Source: Providencia vermicola
Lineage (GTDB): Bacteria > Pseudomonadota > Gammaproteobacteria > Enterobacterales > Enterobacteriaceae
Assembly (NCBI RefSeq): GCF_020381325.1
Contig: NZ_JAGSPI010000010.1
Span: 1-64,000 of the forward strand
DNA: 64,000 bases
Direction: 5' to 3'
A program made the translations under genes and the position numbers. Positions 22,298-34,279 of this stretch are shown one piece after another (the first letter of the stretch is position 1; the number at the start of each line of letters is the position of its first letter). The notes beneath the pieces were generated by a model, which was not told the origin of the DNA, ran no database searches, and saw nothing but the letters and a program-made list of their open reading frames with translations.

Positions 22298-23458
22298 CTA
22301 ACGTTGTGCCGCAACCTTAAATGCTTGATCTAAATCTGCAATTAAATCCTGCACATCTTCAATCCCGACTGAAATACGCAATAAACTGTCTGTAATACCT
22401 GCCTCAAAGCGCGCCTGTGCTGACATCCCTGCATGGGTCATTGTGGCTGTGTGTGAAATCAATGTTTCGACCCCGCCTAATGATTCCGCTAATGTAAACA
22501 GCTTTAGTGCACGCAAGAAATGGCGTAATTGTGGCTCATCACCTGCAAATTCAAAACTTAACATCGCCCCAAACCCTTTTTGTTGTTTGAGTGCAATTTC
22601 ATGGCCTGGATGATCTTCCAATGCAGGATAATACAATTTTTTGACCAAAGGCTGAGCTTTAAGATATTTTACGATTTCATGCGCATTTTGTTGTTGCTGT
22701 AAAATACGCGGGGACAAGGTTCGAATGCCCCTTAACAATAAGTAACTATCAAACGCCCCGCCTGTTACGCCAATATTATTGGCCCACCATGCTAATTCTA
22801 TTGCCCATTTCTCTTCTTTTGCAATCACAACCCCTGCCACAATATCTGAGTGACCATTAAGATATTTTGTACAAGAGTGCACCACAAAATCGGCACCTAA
22901 CGAAATTGGTTGCTGAAGTATCGGGCTCAAAAACGTGTTATCCACCACGACCAATGCGCCAACTTCATGGGCTAACTGAGCAATCTGCTGGATATCAAAA
23001 ATTCTTAATAACGGGTTACTTGGCGTTTCAATAAGGACTAATTTTGGTTTTTTTGCCAACGCCGCTTTTAACGCCGTTTCATCACTTTGGTCAACAAACT
23101 GAACTTGATATGCCCCGCGTTCATGCTGACTGTTAAATAAACGGTAACTGCCGCCGTAACAATCATGGGGAGCGACTAATAAATCCCCTGGACGCAAGAG
23201 TACAGTACATATTAGGTGCAGCGCCGACATACCACTGTTTGTCATCACTGCTCCGCTACCACCTTCCAGTTGCGCTAATGTTTTTTGCACAATATCACGA
23301 CCTGGATTACCACGGCGTGAATAATCATGAACCCGAGGCTCATTAAAGTCAGTAAAATTATAGGTACTGGATAAATAAATGGGAGGCACTACGCAACCAA
23401 ATTGTTGGTCTTCATTTAATCCATTATGAATTGCGATGGTTGACGGCTTGTAAGTCAT
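22298..23458 (-). CDS. metB: cystathionine gamma-synthase
   Basis: PLP enzyme that makes cystathionine from O-succinylhomoserine and cysteine. The ATG at 23458 (MTYKPSTIAIHNG) gives 386 residues, the same as E. coli, and follows a good AGGAGAA site; an upstream in-frame ATG at 23488 lacks one. PLP binds Lys198 in HSCTKYLNGHSD. Other motifs are YSRRGNPGRD and SLGGVETLISH. Five met boxes lie directly upstream. Confidence 0.96.
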   Translation of the reverse strand: MTYKPSTIAIHNGLNEDQQFGCVVPPIYLSSTYNFTDFNEPRVHDYSRRGNPGRDIVQKTLAQLEGGSGAVMTNSGMSALHLICTVLLRPGDLLVAPHDCYGGSYRLFNSQHERGAYQVQFVDQSDETALKAALAKKPKLVLIETPSNPLLRIFDIQQIAQLAHEVGALVVVDNTFLSPILQQPISLGADFVVHSCTKYLNGHSDIVAGVVIAKEEKWAIELAWWANNIGVTGGAFDSYLLLRGIRTLSPRILQQQQNAHEIVKYLKAQPLVKKLYYPALEDHPGHEIALKQQKGFGAMLSFEFAGDEPQLRHFLRALKLFTLAESLGGVETLISHTATMTHAGMSAQARFEAGITDSLLRISVGIEDVQDLIADLDQAFKVAAQR

Positions 23459-23500
23459 AAACGCTTCTCCTGAACAGTGATAGACCAAATCATACTCACT

Positions 23501-23540
23501 GGATGTTTAGACGTCAACATATCTAGACGTCTAAACCTCT
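23501..23540. promoter_or_regulatory. MetJ operator between metB and metJ
   Basis: Five consecutive 8-mers: GGATGTTT, AGACGTCA, ACATATCT, AGACGTCT, AAACCTCT. Two match or nearly match the AGACGTCT consensus. The site serves metBL and probably metJ autoregulation. Confidence 0.9.
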
Positions 23541-23773
23541 TTACGTTTATATCAAGTAATGGAATAATCAGCCTTAATAATTATGTGTTAATTGATAGTC
23601 AATCGCATAAGTAGGCTTAGATCGTTAATTTTACGCAATATTTTGTGTTAAACTACATTAAGTCGCGCCTAACATATATGCAGGAATTCTCGATTTAGAG
23701 CTTAGAATAAGTTTCTATTAAAAAGAATATGCATATTATTTTTTATTATTACTGAAAATATCCAAGGTATCTC

Positions 23774-24091
23774 ATGGCTGAATGGAATGGTGAATATGTC
23801 AGTCCGTATGCTGAACATGGCAAAAAGAGTGAGCAAGTAAAAAAAATTACAGTATCTATTCCGTTAAAGGTACTCAAAATTTTAACTGACGAACGTACTC
23901 GCCGTCAGATTAACAACTTACGTCATGCCACTAACAGTGAATTACTGTGTGAAGCATTTTTACATGCGTTCACTGGACAACCACTGCCAAATGATGAAGA
24001 TCTGCGTAAAGAACGCAATGACGAGATCCCAGAAGCCGCAAAAGAAATTATGCGCGAATTGGGTATTGACCCAGAAACGTGGGAATATTAA
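23774..24091 (+). CDS. metJ: methionine repressor
   Basis: Ribbon-helix-helix repressor that uses S-adenosylmethionine as corepressor. The 105 residues are nearly identical to E. coli MetJ: the DNA-contacting beta strand is [11 protein letters not shown] (about 23-33) and the following helices contain [20 protein letters not shown]. Divergent from metBL, with the operator between. A strong terminator follows. Confidence 0.98.
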   Translation: MAEWNGEYVSPYAEHGKKSEQVKKITVSIPLKVLKILTDERTRRQINNLRHATNSELLCEAFLHAFTGQPLPNDEDLRKERNDEIPEAAKEIMRELGIDPETWEY

Positions 24092-24126
24092 TTCTTACGA
24101 ATTGCACTTACGCATTCCAAATACCC

Positions 24127-24160
24127 GCACTACGCCACTATTTCTGTGGCGTAGTGCCGT
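24127..24160 (+). terminator. metJ terminator
   Basis: A perfect 12-bp stem, GCACTACGCCAC with GTGGCGTAGTGC, around a 7-base loop, then CGTTT. Confidence 0.8.
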
Positions 24161-24302
24161 TTCCTAGATAAAAAATGGCTAGATTCTTCTGAATTATTTT
24201 TAATTCAGAATCCCCCTCAGGCTTTATTCACTCCCACGTTCTACACTTTCGAGTATTAATCCATAGCCATAGCTAATAGCTAAAATCACGAAGGATAGTG
24301 CG

Positions 24303-25046
24303 ATGAATAAATATAATCTGGCTTTAATTGGGCTACTAAGCGGTATATTACTGGTCACCGCGGGGTGTGGAAATCGCCCATATGCGGAATTCCAAGACAA
24401 TAAAGATGTCTCAGCCCCCCAAGCTTCAGCAAAAAAACTTGGGACAAAATGGGGGGAAGATGTCAATTCTGCGGTCACCACCGTTAATGCCACACGCTTA
24501 ACAGACACGCCTTTTGATACCGCTGCTATCTATTATCGTGGCGAACGAGTTCCGAACCATATTCAAACCATGAGCTATATCGCGTTATCCCCTGTCGAAA
24601 TTCAGGTGACGGATGAACGTGGCCGTAAAATGCCAATGTACCGTAATAACCAAGGGCAATATATTTTGCCTGCTCAAGAAGGCCAACGTTACCAATTAAC
24701 CATCAAAAATACCGATAGAAATCGGATTTATGAAGTGGTGACAAGCGTCGATGGCATTGACGTGTTAAATGGCCGTGCAGGTTCTTATCAAAATAGTGGA
24801 TATTTAATTCGCCCTAGAAGTGAAGTAACGATTGAAGGCTTCCGTAAAAGCCAAGACCACGTCGCCGCATTCCGTTTTGCCGCCCCGCAAGAGTCCTATG
24901 TGAATCAAAATGCCCAAGGCGATGAACGAAATATTGGTGTTATTGGTTTTGCTCTTTTTGAAGTCCGTGAAGAATTACCTGATTGTGAAGCCAATCCGTT
25001 CCCAGCAGATACGCAATACGCACCCGCTCCGTGCCGTAAGCGGTAA
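24303..25046 (+). CDS. uncharacterised lipoprotein
   Basis: I do not recognise a named family. The 247 residues begin with a lipoprotein signal; the predicted lipidated Cys is Cys22 (VTAGC). The mature part looks beta-rich. It has GERVPNHIQTMSYIALSPVEIQVTDERGRK and GVIGFALFEVREE, and two cysteines near the C-terminus (CEANPF, APCRKR) that could form a disulfide. No lysine or arginine tract suggests a transporter. It is monocistronic, with its own terminator, between metJ and an outer-membrane protein gene. Confidence 0.85.
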   Translation: MNKYNLALIGLLSGILLVTAGCGNRPYAEFQDNKDVSAPQASAKKLGTKWGEDVNSAVTTVNATRLTDTPFDTAAIYYRGERVPNHIQTMSYIALSPVEIQVTDERGRKMPMYRNNQGQYILPAQEGQRYQLTIKNTDRNRIYEVVTSVDGIDVLNGRAGSYQNSGYLIRPRSEVTIEGFRKSQDHVAAFRFAAPQESYVNQNAQGDERNIGVIGFALFEVREELPDCEANPFPADTQYAPAPCRKR

Positions 25047-25057
25047 ATAACCAAAGA

Positions 25058-25093
25058 GGAAAAAGCGCATACCACAGTTGCGCTTTTTCCTTT
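25058..25093 (+). terminator. terminator of the lipoprotein gene
   Basis: GGAAAAAGCGCA pairs with TGCGCTTTTTCC around a 9-base loop, then TTT. Confidence 0.85.
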
Positions 25094-25293
25094 CATGACA
25101 CATAAACTTGCCAGACAAAATTTACAATTGTTAGTTTTTCTTATGTTTTAATTCTAAACGCATGACATTTTTTCATGCGAATTGGCAACTTCTGTCGTTT
25201 ATATAGATATCGATAATTTACCTTAATCTATAGTTTTATTTTAACATATAATAAATACCAATTATTAATAAAACAACAGGATGGTATTTCACC

Positions 25294-26019
25294 ATGAAAA
25301 AAATAATTGTCGTGTCTCTTCTGGGTTTAATTCCAAGTATGGCGATGGCGTCTGGCAGTGGTTTTTATGTTTCTGGTAAGATGGGAACCTCCATCATCAA
25401 ACTGTCTGACCAAAAATGGTCCGATGAAGATGGCAGCATTGGCGGAGGCAGTAAAACCAAAGGCGTATTTGGCGGCGGTATCGCATTAGGTTATGACCTG
25501 TACGATACAACGTCTTTGCCTATCCGTACTGAATTAGATATTACCCTGCGTGGTAAAGCCTCATCTAAGTATAATTTGAGCACTGTACAGGGTGACAATG
25601 GTAATGGCAGTACTTTTACTTCTCGCGAAGACGGTAAAAATGACATTACATTAAATACCTTTATGATTAATGCTTACTACGACTTCAACAACCAAACCAA
25701 TTTCACCCCATATGTATCTGTAGGTTTAGGTTTAGCAAGCATTAAGCATAAGGCTCAATTTATTTCCTCTGAAGTCAATTCAGGGGGAGGCAGCGAATAT
25801 GATGCCTACTCGAAATCAAAAACCAACAGTAATTTTGCTTGGAGTTTAGGTGTAGGTTCCCAATATGCGATTAACGACAACCTTTCATTGGACTTAAGCT
25901 ATCGCTTCTTAGATGCAGGAAAATCTGACGTTAGTTATAACGATGATGGCGATACGCTCAAATCTAAAGTAAAAGTCCGTAGTAATGATGTCATGTTCGG
26001 CGTGCTTTACCGTTTCTAA
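25294..26019 (+). CDS. small outer-membrane beta-barrel protein
   Basis: The 241 residues have a signal peptide (about 1-19, ending AMA) and alternating amphipathic strands. It has a glycine-rich first hairpin (SGSGFYVSGKMGTS), a PYVSVGLGLA strand, a LSLDLSYRFLD strand, and a C-terminal Phe (GVLYRF), the outer-membrane insertion signal. Size and pattern fit an 8-stranded porin-like or Opa/Ail-like barrel with long, Gly/Ser/Asp-rich loops. The precise family is not determined. It is convergent with rpmE over a shared terminator. Confidence 0.85.
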   Translation: MKKIIVVSLLGLIPSMAMASGSGFYVSGKMGTSIIKLSDQKWSDEDGSIGGGSKTKGVFGGGIALGYDLYDTTSLPIRTELDITLRGKASSKYNLSTVQGDNGNGSTFTSREDGKNDITLNTFMINAYYDFNNQTNFTPYVSVGLGLASIKHKAQFISSEVNSGGGSEYDAYSKSKTNSNFAWSLGVGSQYAINDNLSLDLSYRFLDAGKSDVSYNDDGDTLKSKVKVRSNDVMFGVLYRF

Positions 26020-26060
26020 TTTATTCGGTTAAAAACAAGAAACACCTATTTTAGGCATTA

Positions 26061-26089
26061 AAAAAGGGAAACTGAGTTTCCCTTTTTTT
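26061..26089. terminator. bidirectional terminator between the barrel gene and rpmE
   Basis: AAAAAGGGAAAC pairs with GTTTCCCTTTTTTT around TGA; there are A- and T-tracts on both sides. Confidence 0.9.
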
Positions 26090-26107
26090 CGCATTTCACA
26101 AGTTCGA

Positions 26108-26323
26108 TTATTTTTTAGAACCTGGGATGCTGAAACGTTGGTTGAAGCGATCAACACGACCACCAGTCGCAACATCACGCTGTTTACCAGTATAGAACGG
26201 GTGGCAGTTACCACAAACGTCCAGGTTCAGCGAATGACCAGCAGTTGAATTAATTTTCATTACATTACCGCAAGAACAAGTTGCAGTAACTTCTTCGTAT
26301 TTAGGGTGAATACCTTTTTTCAT
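26108..26323 (-). CDS. rpmE: 50S ribosomal protein L31 (zinc type)
   Basis: Ribosomal large-subunit protein. The 71 residues starting [12 protein letters not shown] have the four-cysteine zinc set (CSCGN and CGNCHP), so this is the zinc-binding form rather than the zinc-free paralogue. The ATG at 26323 follows GGTTCTCCC-type spacing and matches family length; upstream in-frame codons are spurious. It is divergent from priA, as in E. coli. Confidence 0.97.
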   Translation of the reverse strand: MKKGIHPKYEEVTATCSCGNVMKINSTAGHSLNLDVCGNCHPFYTGKQRDVATGGRVDRFNQRFSIPGSKK

Positions 26324-26519
26324 GGGAGAACCTCTATTAAGGCCGTGTCGCCATTCCAGCCCTAACGCCGGACACCACACGTCGTGTTGATTGAATTTAC
26401 GTATTGGTAAAATTAAGTACCAAAGGCGGCGGATCATACAGAAATTCTGTTTATCACGCAATGAAAACCGAGTAAATTTTGTGATACTCTAGTGAAATCT
26501 TATTGTTATCATCGTATAA

Positions 26520-28739
<2,220 letters not shown>

Positions 28740-28946
28740 AGTATGACCGAAATTTAAAGGGGGCTTTATTTTACGCTGATTATTCTATCAGTCGTTTTTC
28801 GTCTTTTGGCTTCAGTTTATTGATATTATGAGCTATCTGCATTTTTTGCATAAATATCATTTTTTGTGTGAATTTCGAACAAATTGAATTTCACCTATCT
28901 TTTCGCATCCTAAATTATTTTTGAAATTTGCGAAGCAGCTCTAAAA

Positions 28947-28962
28947 AATGACGCATGTCACA
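28947..28962. promoter_or_regulatory. possible CRP site upstream of cytR
   Basis: AATGACGCATGTCACA has a perfect right half (TCACA) and a poor left half. E. coli cytR is CRP-dependent, so the position is sensible, but the match is partial. Confidence 0.35.
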
Positions 28963-29089
28963 CTTTTTATGCAAACTAGGTAACAGATATTATTGAGAAT
29001 CCAATTAGAATAACTTCTAATCATAAATAATGACGTGCTTGCGCCATTCAAAAAAAAGCAAACGATTAAATCAATCTAAGGAAGGCGTT

Positions 29090-30118
29090 GTGGAAAGTAA
29101 AAAACACAATAACACAGCAACAATGAAAGATGTTGCTAGTGCCGCGGGCGTTTCGACAGCGACTGTCTCCAGAACATTAATGAACCCTGAAAAGGTCTCC
29201 TTACAGACCCGCCAAAAAGTCGAACAAGCGGTTATGGATGTTGGCTACTATCCTCATAACTTAGCAAGAAGCTATAAACGCAATGAATCAAAAACCATTT
29301 TGGTGTTAGTTCCCAATATTCGTGACCCGTTTTTTAGTGACGTGGTCTGCGGCATTGAAGAAATTGCCGCACAAGAAGGCTATTTTGTGCTAATTGGTGA
29401 CTGCAAACACCAAGAAAAACAGGAAAATGCCTTTATTAATCTAATAATCACCAAACAAATCGATGGCATGGTGTTATTAGGCTCAAATATCCCGTTCGAT
29501 ATTTCGACTGAAGAACAAAAAAACTTACCCCCCATTGTGATGGCGAATGAATTCGCCCCTGAATTAAAACTACCCACTGTACACATTGACAACTTAACAG
29601 CAGCATTTAATGCCACCCATTACCTTCAAAAACAAGGCCACAAGCTGATTGCGTGTATTGCAGGGCCATCGCATATGCCACTTAGCCAGTATCGTTTAGA
29701 AGGCTACAAAAAAGCGATGTTGAGAACAGGGGAAAAATTGCGTGATGACTATATTATTCGTGGCGATTTTACACATGAGGGTGGCGCTGAAGCTGTGAAA
29801 ACACTGTTATCTCTCCCTGAACCACCAACTGCGATTTTTTGCCACAGTGACATCATGGCTATTGGCGCAATGTGGCAAGCCAAAAAAATGGGGTTAACTC
29901 TGCCAGATGATTTATCTTTTGTTGGATTTGATAATTTAGAGCAAGCAAAATATACCTTACCTGCGTTAACAACAATTAACCAACCTCGCGCGGAAATTGG
30001 TCATCATGCAATGCAATTGCTACTTGAACAAATCCATGGCAACAACGTTACACCAGGTTCACGTCTCCTAGATTCTGATTTAATCATCAGAGAGAGCACA
30101 AAAGCGCCTAAAAGCTAG
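29090..30118 (+). CDS. cytR: LacI-family repressor of nucleoside catabolism
   Basis: Cytidine-responsive repressor that acts with CRP on nucleoside uptake and catabolism genes. The GTG start at 29090 is preferred over the ATG at 29030: AAGGAAGG lies 3-10 bases upstream and the resulting 342 residues match E. coli (341). The LacI helix-turn-helix is TMKDVASAAGVSTATVSRTL, followed by a periplasmic-binding-like effector domain (FFSDVVCGIEE, CHSDIMAIGA, FVGFDN). Confidence 0.95.
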   Translation: MESKKHNNTATMKDVASAAGVSTATVSRTLMNPEKVSLQTRQKVEQAVMDVGYYPHNLARSYKRNESKTILVLVPNIRDPFFSDVVCGIEEIAAQEGYFVLIGDCKHQEKQENAFINLIITKQIDGMVLLGSNIPFDISTEEQKNLPPIVMANEFAPELKLPTVHIDNLTAAFNATHYLQKQGHKLIACIAGPSHMPLSQYRLEGYKKAMLRTGEKLRDDYIIRGDFTHEGGAEAVKTLLSLPEPPTAIFCHSDIMAIGAMWQAKKMGLTLPDDLSFVGFDNLEQAKYTLPALTTINQPRAEIGHHAMQLLLEQIHGNNVTPGSRLLDSDLIIRESTKAPKS

Positions 30119-30191
30119 TCAAAATTGTTCAGGTTAAGTAACATGTTAATCCAGATGATGACTAACGATTGATAACTAGTGAATTAATAGC

Positions 30192-31007
30192 GTGGCACAA
30201 AAAGATTATGTAGCTCGTGGGCGGTCATCCGCCCGTAAAAAAGGTAAAGGGAAATCAAAAAAAGCACAAGGTCTACCAATGACCACCTTGGTTGTTGCGG
30301 TGGCAATTGTTGTGCTATTTGTTGGTGGCCTGTTTTATATCACCCACAACAAAAAGGATGCACCGCAGCCGCAAGTTGCTACACCTTCAGCGCCTGCAGG
30401 CAGTACGCTTCCTCCCAAACCTGAAGAGCGCTGGCGCTATATTAAAGAATTAGAACGCCGTGGCGTTGATTTGCCAAATACCCAGCAACCTAGCTCGGGT
30501 AATAATATTCTGCGCCCTTCAGACTTAACTCCTGAACAACGCCAATTATTAGAGCAAATGGATTCAGATAGACGCCAACCTGTCACGAATTTGCAAGAAG
30601 TGCCGTCCAACGGCAAACCTGTTCCTCGTTCTCAAGTGATTATCAATGAGCCCGCTCAACCTATTGAGCCTGTTCAACGTAAACCCGTGGTGAATACTGA
30701 GCCAAAACCAGAAACTCGCCCTACTGCGCCAATTGCCCCTGTACAACCTGCAACACCTGCGGAGCCAAAGCCCGCAAATAGTATGCAAAACATGTTGGTA
30801 CAATGTGGCTCATTCCGCACCGCTGACCAAGCGGAGTCTGTTCGCGCCACTTTAGCTTTTGCTGGGATTGAAAGCCGCGTGACTGCAGGTGGTGGCTGGC
30901 ATCGAATTGTTTTGGGCCCTTATTCCAAGTCAACCGCAGAGAAAATGCGTGACCGCGCAGCAGGTGTTGGCGTTTCAGGTTGTATTCTTCGTGCATCAGG
31001 GGGTTGA
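30192..31007 (+). CDS. ftsN: cell division protein FtsN
   Basis: Late divisome protein that activates septal peptidoglycan synthesis. The 271 residues have a basic cytoplasmic tail (1-29), one membrane helix (about 31-51), the conserved PPKPEERWRYIKELE segment in the periplasm, a Pro-rich linker, and a C-terminal SPOR domain (about 195-271) starting MLVQCGSFRTADQA with a second Cys near the end (GCILRA). GTG start. It is shorter than E. coli FtsN (319) because the Gln-rich linker is much reduced. Confidence 0.95.
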   Translation: MAQKDYVARGRSSARKKGKGKSKKAQGLPMTTLVVAVAIVVLFVGGLFYITHNKKDAPQPQVATPSAPAGSTLPPKPEERWRYIKELERRGVDLPNTQQPSSGNNILRPSDLTPEQRQLLEQMDSDRRQPVTNLQEVPSNGKPVPRSQVIINEPAQPIEPVQRKPVVNTEPKPETRPTAPIAPVQPATPAEPKPANSMQNMLVQCGSFRTADQAESVRATLAFAGIESRVTAGGGWHRIVLGPYSKSTAEKMRDRAAGVGVSGCILRASGG

Positions 31008-31120
31008 AAAACCCCATCCCCCACCCCATCTACTGTTTTAACGCACTCATGAGCGGTTGTTTTTATCTTTAACCTAATCCAAGTGATAGCTAATCAACAA
31101 CTATCACTTGGGTTTGAACT

Positions 31121-31147
31121 CTTGAAAATAAAACTCAACTGCATTTT
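31121..31147 (+). promoter_or_regulatory. possible sigma-32 promoter of hslVU
   Basis: CTTGAAA at 31121-31127 matches the heat-shock -35. CTGCATTT at 31139-31146 is a partial -10 (consensus CCCATNT), with an 11-bp gap. hslVU is a classic sigma-32 operon in E. coli. Confidence 0.4.
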
Positions 31148-31173
31148 TTTGTAATAAAACCAGGGGCTAACTC

Positions 31174-31704
31174 ATGACAACAATCGTAAGTGTTCGCCGT
31201 AATGGCCAGGTCGTAATTGGTGGTGATGGACAGGCGACGATGGGTAATACCGTCATGAAAGGCAATGTCCGCAAAGTTCGCCGTCTCTATAATGACAAAG
31301 TCATTGCCGGATTTGCCGGTGGCACCGCAGACGCATTCACGCTTTTTGAATTGTTCGAACGCAAACTCGAACTGCACCAAGGCCATTTAACCAAAGCGGC
31401 CGTAGAACTCGCTAAAGATTGGCGTACAGACCGTATGCTGCGCAAACTAGAAGCACTGCTTGCCGTAGCGGATGAACATACCTCCCTCATCATCACGGGT
31501 AATGGTGATGTCGTTCAGCCAGAAAATGATTTAATCGCTATCGGCTCTGGTGGCCCATATGCGCAATCTGCTGCACGCGCACTATTAGAAAATACAGATT
31601 TAAGTGCAAAAGAAATTGCTGAAAAAGCACTCGCCATTGCAGGCGATATCTGTATTTACACCAACCATAATGTCAACTTTGAAGAAATTTCTTCAAAATC
31701 ATAA
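31174..31704 (+). CDS. hslV: HslV peptidase subunit of the HslUV protease
   Basis: Proteasome-like peptidase that works with HslU. The 176 residues start [11 protein letters not shown]; after Met removal Thr2 is the catalytic nucleophile. Motifs [11 protein letters not shown] and [15 protein letters not shown] are typical. hslU follows 11 bases downstream, so the two are co-transcribed. Confidence 0.98.
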   Translation: MTTIVSVRRNGQVVIGGDGQATMGNTVMKGNVRKVRRLYNDKVIAGFAGGTADAFTLFELFERKLELHQGHLTKAAVELAKDWRTDRMLRKLEALLAVADEHTSLIITGNGDVVQPENDLIAIGSGGPYAQSAARALLENTDLSAKEIAEKALAIAGDICIYTNHNVNFEEISSKS

Positions 31705-31715
31705 GGATTGTTAGC

Positions 31716-33050
31716 ATGTCCGAAATGACTCCACGCGAAATTGTCAGCGAACTCGACAATCATATTATTGGCCAAAATAAAGCCAAACGTTCTGTTGCCA
31801 TTGCCTTGCGTAATCGCTGGCGCCGTATGCAGTTAAACGAAGTGTTACGCCATGAAGTCACGCCTAAAAATATTTTGATGATTGGCCCAACAGGGGTAGG
31901 TAAAACTGAAATTGCCCGCCGCCTAGCTAAATTAGCCAACGCGCCATTTATTAAAGTTGAAGCCACCAAATTTACTGAAGTGGGTTATGTGGGTAAAGAA
32001 GTCGACTCAATCATTCGTGATTTAACTGACTCCGCAGTAAAAATGGTGCGTTTGCAATCTATTGAGAAAAACCGCTACCGTGCGGAAGAAATGGCAGAAG
32101 AACGTATTCTGGATGTGTTGATCCCACCAGCGAAAAATAACTGGGGACAAGCGGAGCCTGCAGATGAGCATTCGCCAGCACGCCAAACTTTCCGTAAAAA
32201 ATTACGTGAAGGCCAGTTAGACGATAAAGAAATTGAGATTGAAGTCGCTGCGTCACCGATGGGTGTTGAGATTATGGCACCTCCAGGTATGGAAGAGATG
32301 ACCAACCAGCTGCAATCGATGTTCCAAAATCTCGCAGGGCAGAAACAAAAACCGCGCAAGATGAAAATCAAAGAAGCGTTCAAGTTGTTGGTGGAAGAAG
32401 AAGCCGCTAAGTTAGTTAACCCTGAAGAGTTAAAAGAACAAGCCATCGAAGCTGTTGAGCAAAACGGTATTGTGTTTATCGATGAGTTTGACAAAATCTG
32501 TAAACGCGGTGGGCAAAGTTCAGGTCCAGATGTCTCTCGTGAAGGGGTACAACGTGACTTACTACCACTCATCGAGGGTTGTACCATTTCGACTAAACAC
32601 GGTATGGTAAAAACCGACCATATCCTGTTTATCGCCTCAGGTGCCTTCCAAGTCTCTAGCCCATCAGATTTAATTCCTGAATTACAAGGCCGTTTGCCAA
32701 TTCGCGTTGAATTACAAGCACTGACCACAGAAGATTTCGTGCGGATATTAACGGAGCCAAACGCCTCTTTAACGGAACAATATAAAGCACTGATGGCCAC
32801 TGAAGGGGTAAATATTGAGTTCACTGCTGACGGTATTCGTAAGATTGCTGAGTCTGCATGGCAGGTCAATGAGTCTACCGAAAACATTGGTGCACGCCGC
32901 CTGCACACGGTGCTTGAACGTTTAATGGAAGACATCTCTTTTGATGCGAGCGACCGTAATGGCCAAACTATCCAAATTGATGCGCAATACGTGAAACAGC
33001 ACTTAGATGAGCTGGTTGCGGACGAAGACTTGAGTAGATTTATTTTATAA
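31716..33050 (+). CDS. hslU: HslU ATPase subunit of the HslUV protease
   Basis: AAA+ unfoldase that feeds HslV. The 444 residues have Walker [10 protein letters not shown] (57-65), the pore motif GYVGKEVDS, Walker [11 protein letters not shown], an inserted I domain between them, and the C-terminal EDLSRFIL tail that docks into HslV. AAGGATT precedes the ATG. A terminator follows. Confidence 0.98.
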   Translation: MSEMTPREIVSELDNHIIGQNKAKRSVAIALRNRWRRMQLNEVLRHEVTPKNILMIGPTGVGKTEIARRLAKLANAPFIKVEATKFTEVGYVGKEVDSIIRDLTDSAVKMVRLQSIEKNRYRAEEMAEERILDVLIPPAKNNWGQAEPADEHSPARQTFRKKLREGQLDDKEIEIEVAASPMGVEIMAPPGMEEMTNQLQSMFQNLAGQKQKPRKMKIKEAFKLLVEEEAAKLVNPEELKEQAIEAVEQNGIVFIDEFDKICKRGGQSSGPDVSREGVQRDLLPLIEGCTISTKHGMVKTDHILFIASGAFQVSSPSDLIPELQGRLPIRVELQALTTEDFVRILTEPNASLTEQYKALMATEGVNIEFTADGIRKIAESAWQVNESTENIGARRLHTVLERLMEDISFDASDRNGQTIQIDAQYVKQHLDELVADEDLSRFIL

Positions 33051-33096
33051 TCTTATTAATTATCAGGTTTTCATGTATCCTTAATATACATCGACT

Positions 33097-33125
33097 AAAG
33101 TGCAGCTTTTATCGCTGCACTTTTT
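33097..33125 (+). terminator. hslVU terminator
   Basis: AAAGTGCAGC pairs with GCTGCACTTTTT around a 7-base loop, ending in five T. Confidence 0.9.
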
Positions 33126-33235
33126 CTATGAAATATTCAGCCCATTGCATTGAATATACTCAGGTATTTCTTCATGCGGTGGGTTATTACATTTTTAAGA
33201 ACGTATCTCAAAGAGTTTGAATTATAGGTAACTGC

Positions 33236-34159
33236 ATGCAGCCGACATCCACAACAATAAGTCGTAAACAAGCTTGGATTGAAAGTCTTCGCCCTAAAAC
33301 CCTGCCTCTTGGGGTTATCGCCATTGTCACTGGCTCTGCACTCACCTATCTGACAGGTAATTTCAAATGGCCAGTCGCCTTGCTTGCGCTGATCACAGCT
33401 GGCTTACTCCAGATTTTATCAAACCTTGCGAATGATTACGGCGATGCCGTAAAAGGGTCAGATACTGCTGAACGCATTGGGCCACTGCGCGGAATGCAAA
33501 AAGGGGTGATTACCCAAGCGGATATGAAAAAAGCGCTGAAACTCAATATTACCGCAGCCTGTCTATCAGGGTTATTACTGATTATCGTCGCCTGCGAAAA
33601 GCCTGAAGATGCCTTTGGCTTTCTTGCGCTAGGCCTCGTGGCGATTGTGGCCGCGATTACCTATACCGTGGGCAAAAAACCCTATGGTTATCTGGGGTTA
33701 GGTGATATCTCTGTCTTAATTTTCTTTGGTTGGCTAAGTGTGATTGGCACCTACTATTTGCAAGCGAATACATTCAACATCATCACCGTCTTACCTGCTA
33801 CCGCATGTGGGCTACTTTCTGTCGCCGTATTAAATATCAATAATATGCGTGATATTGAAAACGACATCAAAGCAGGGAAAAATACCTTAGCGGTTCGTTT
33901 AGGGCCACAAGGTGCACGTATTTACCATGCCATTATCATTATTGTGGCTATTTTGTGTTTAGTGCTGTTCAAGTTGATTTACTTATCAGGCTGGAGTGGT
34001 TGGTTATTCTTATTCGCAGTTCCCATACTGCTCAATCACCTTCGCCGTGTCCTGACCGACCCCACCCCCGAAGGGATGCGCCCGCTTCTTGAGAACATGG
34101 TTAAAGCCGCCCTTGTGACGAACGTATTATTCGCGGTTGGCGTGGTAATGAGTAAATAA
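33236..34159 (+). CDS. menA: 1,4-dihydroxy-2-naphthoate octaprenyltransferase
   Basis: Membrane prenyltransferase of menaquinone synthesis. The 307 residues include about eight to nine membrane helices and two Asp-rich sites, NLANDYGDAVKGSD and NNMRDIENDIKAGKNTLAVR, which bind the prenyl diphosphate via Mg2+. LRPKTLPLG near the N-terminus is characteristic. It lies between hslVU and rraA, as in E. coli. Confidence 0.96.
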   Translation: MQPTSTTISRKQAWIESLRPKTLPLGVIAIVTGSALTYLTGNFKWPVALLALITAGLLQILSNLANDYGDAVKGSDTAERIGPLRGMQKGVITQADMKKALKLNITAACLSGLLLIIVACEKPEDAFGFLALGLVAIVAAITYTVGKKPYGYLGLGDISVLIFFGWLSVIGTYYLQANTFNIITVLPATACGLLSVAVLNINNMRDIENDIKAGKNTLAVRLGPQGARIYHAIIIIVAILCLVLFKLIYLSGWSGWLFLFAVPILLNHLRRVLTDPTPEGMRPLLENMVKAALVTNVLFAVGVVMSK

Positions 34160-34279
34160 CCTGCGTTATTTGACCGTTTTTTGACTTTTTCCGCCTATTT
34201 TTAGGCGGGGAATTTTGCCAAGTACAGATCAAAAGGGATATACTGGCATTCTCTTGCAGCAAAAAAAGACCTAAATCCT

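Noticed and set aside
26324-26461. N-terminal extension of L31 to 117 residues
   Set aside because: The extra residues lack family similarity and cover the leader/promoter region; the ATG at 26323 gives the normal 71 residues.
32075-32935. 286-codon frame antisense to hslU
   Set aside because: Shadow of the hslU coding sequence in a codon-biased gene; composition unlike a protein and no initiation site.
34180-34215. Terminator between menA and rraA
   Set aside because: CCGCCT/AGGCGG forms a hairpin, but there is no T-run after it, so termination is not supported.
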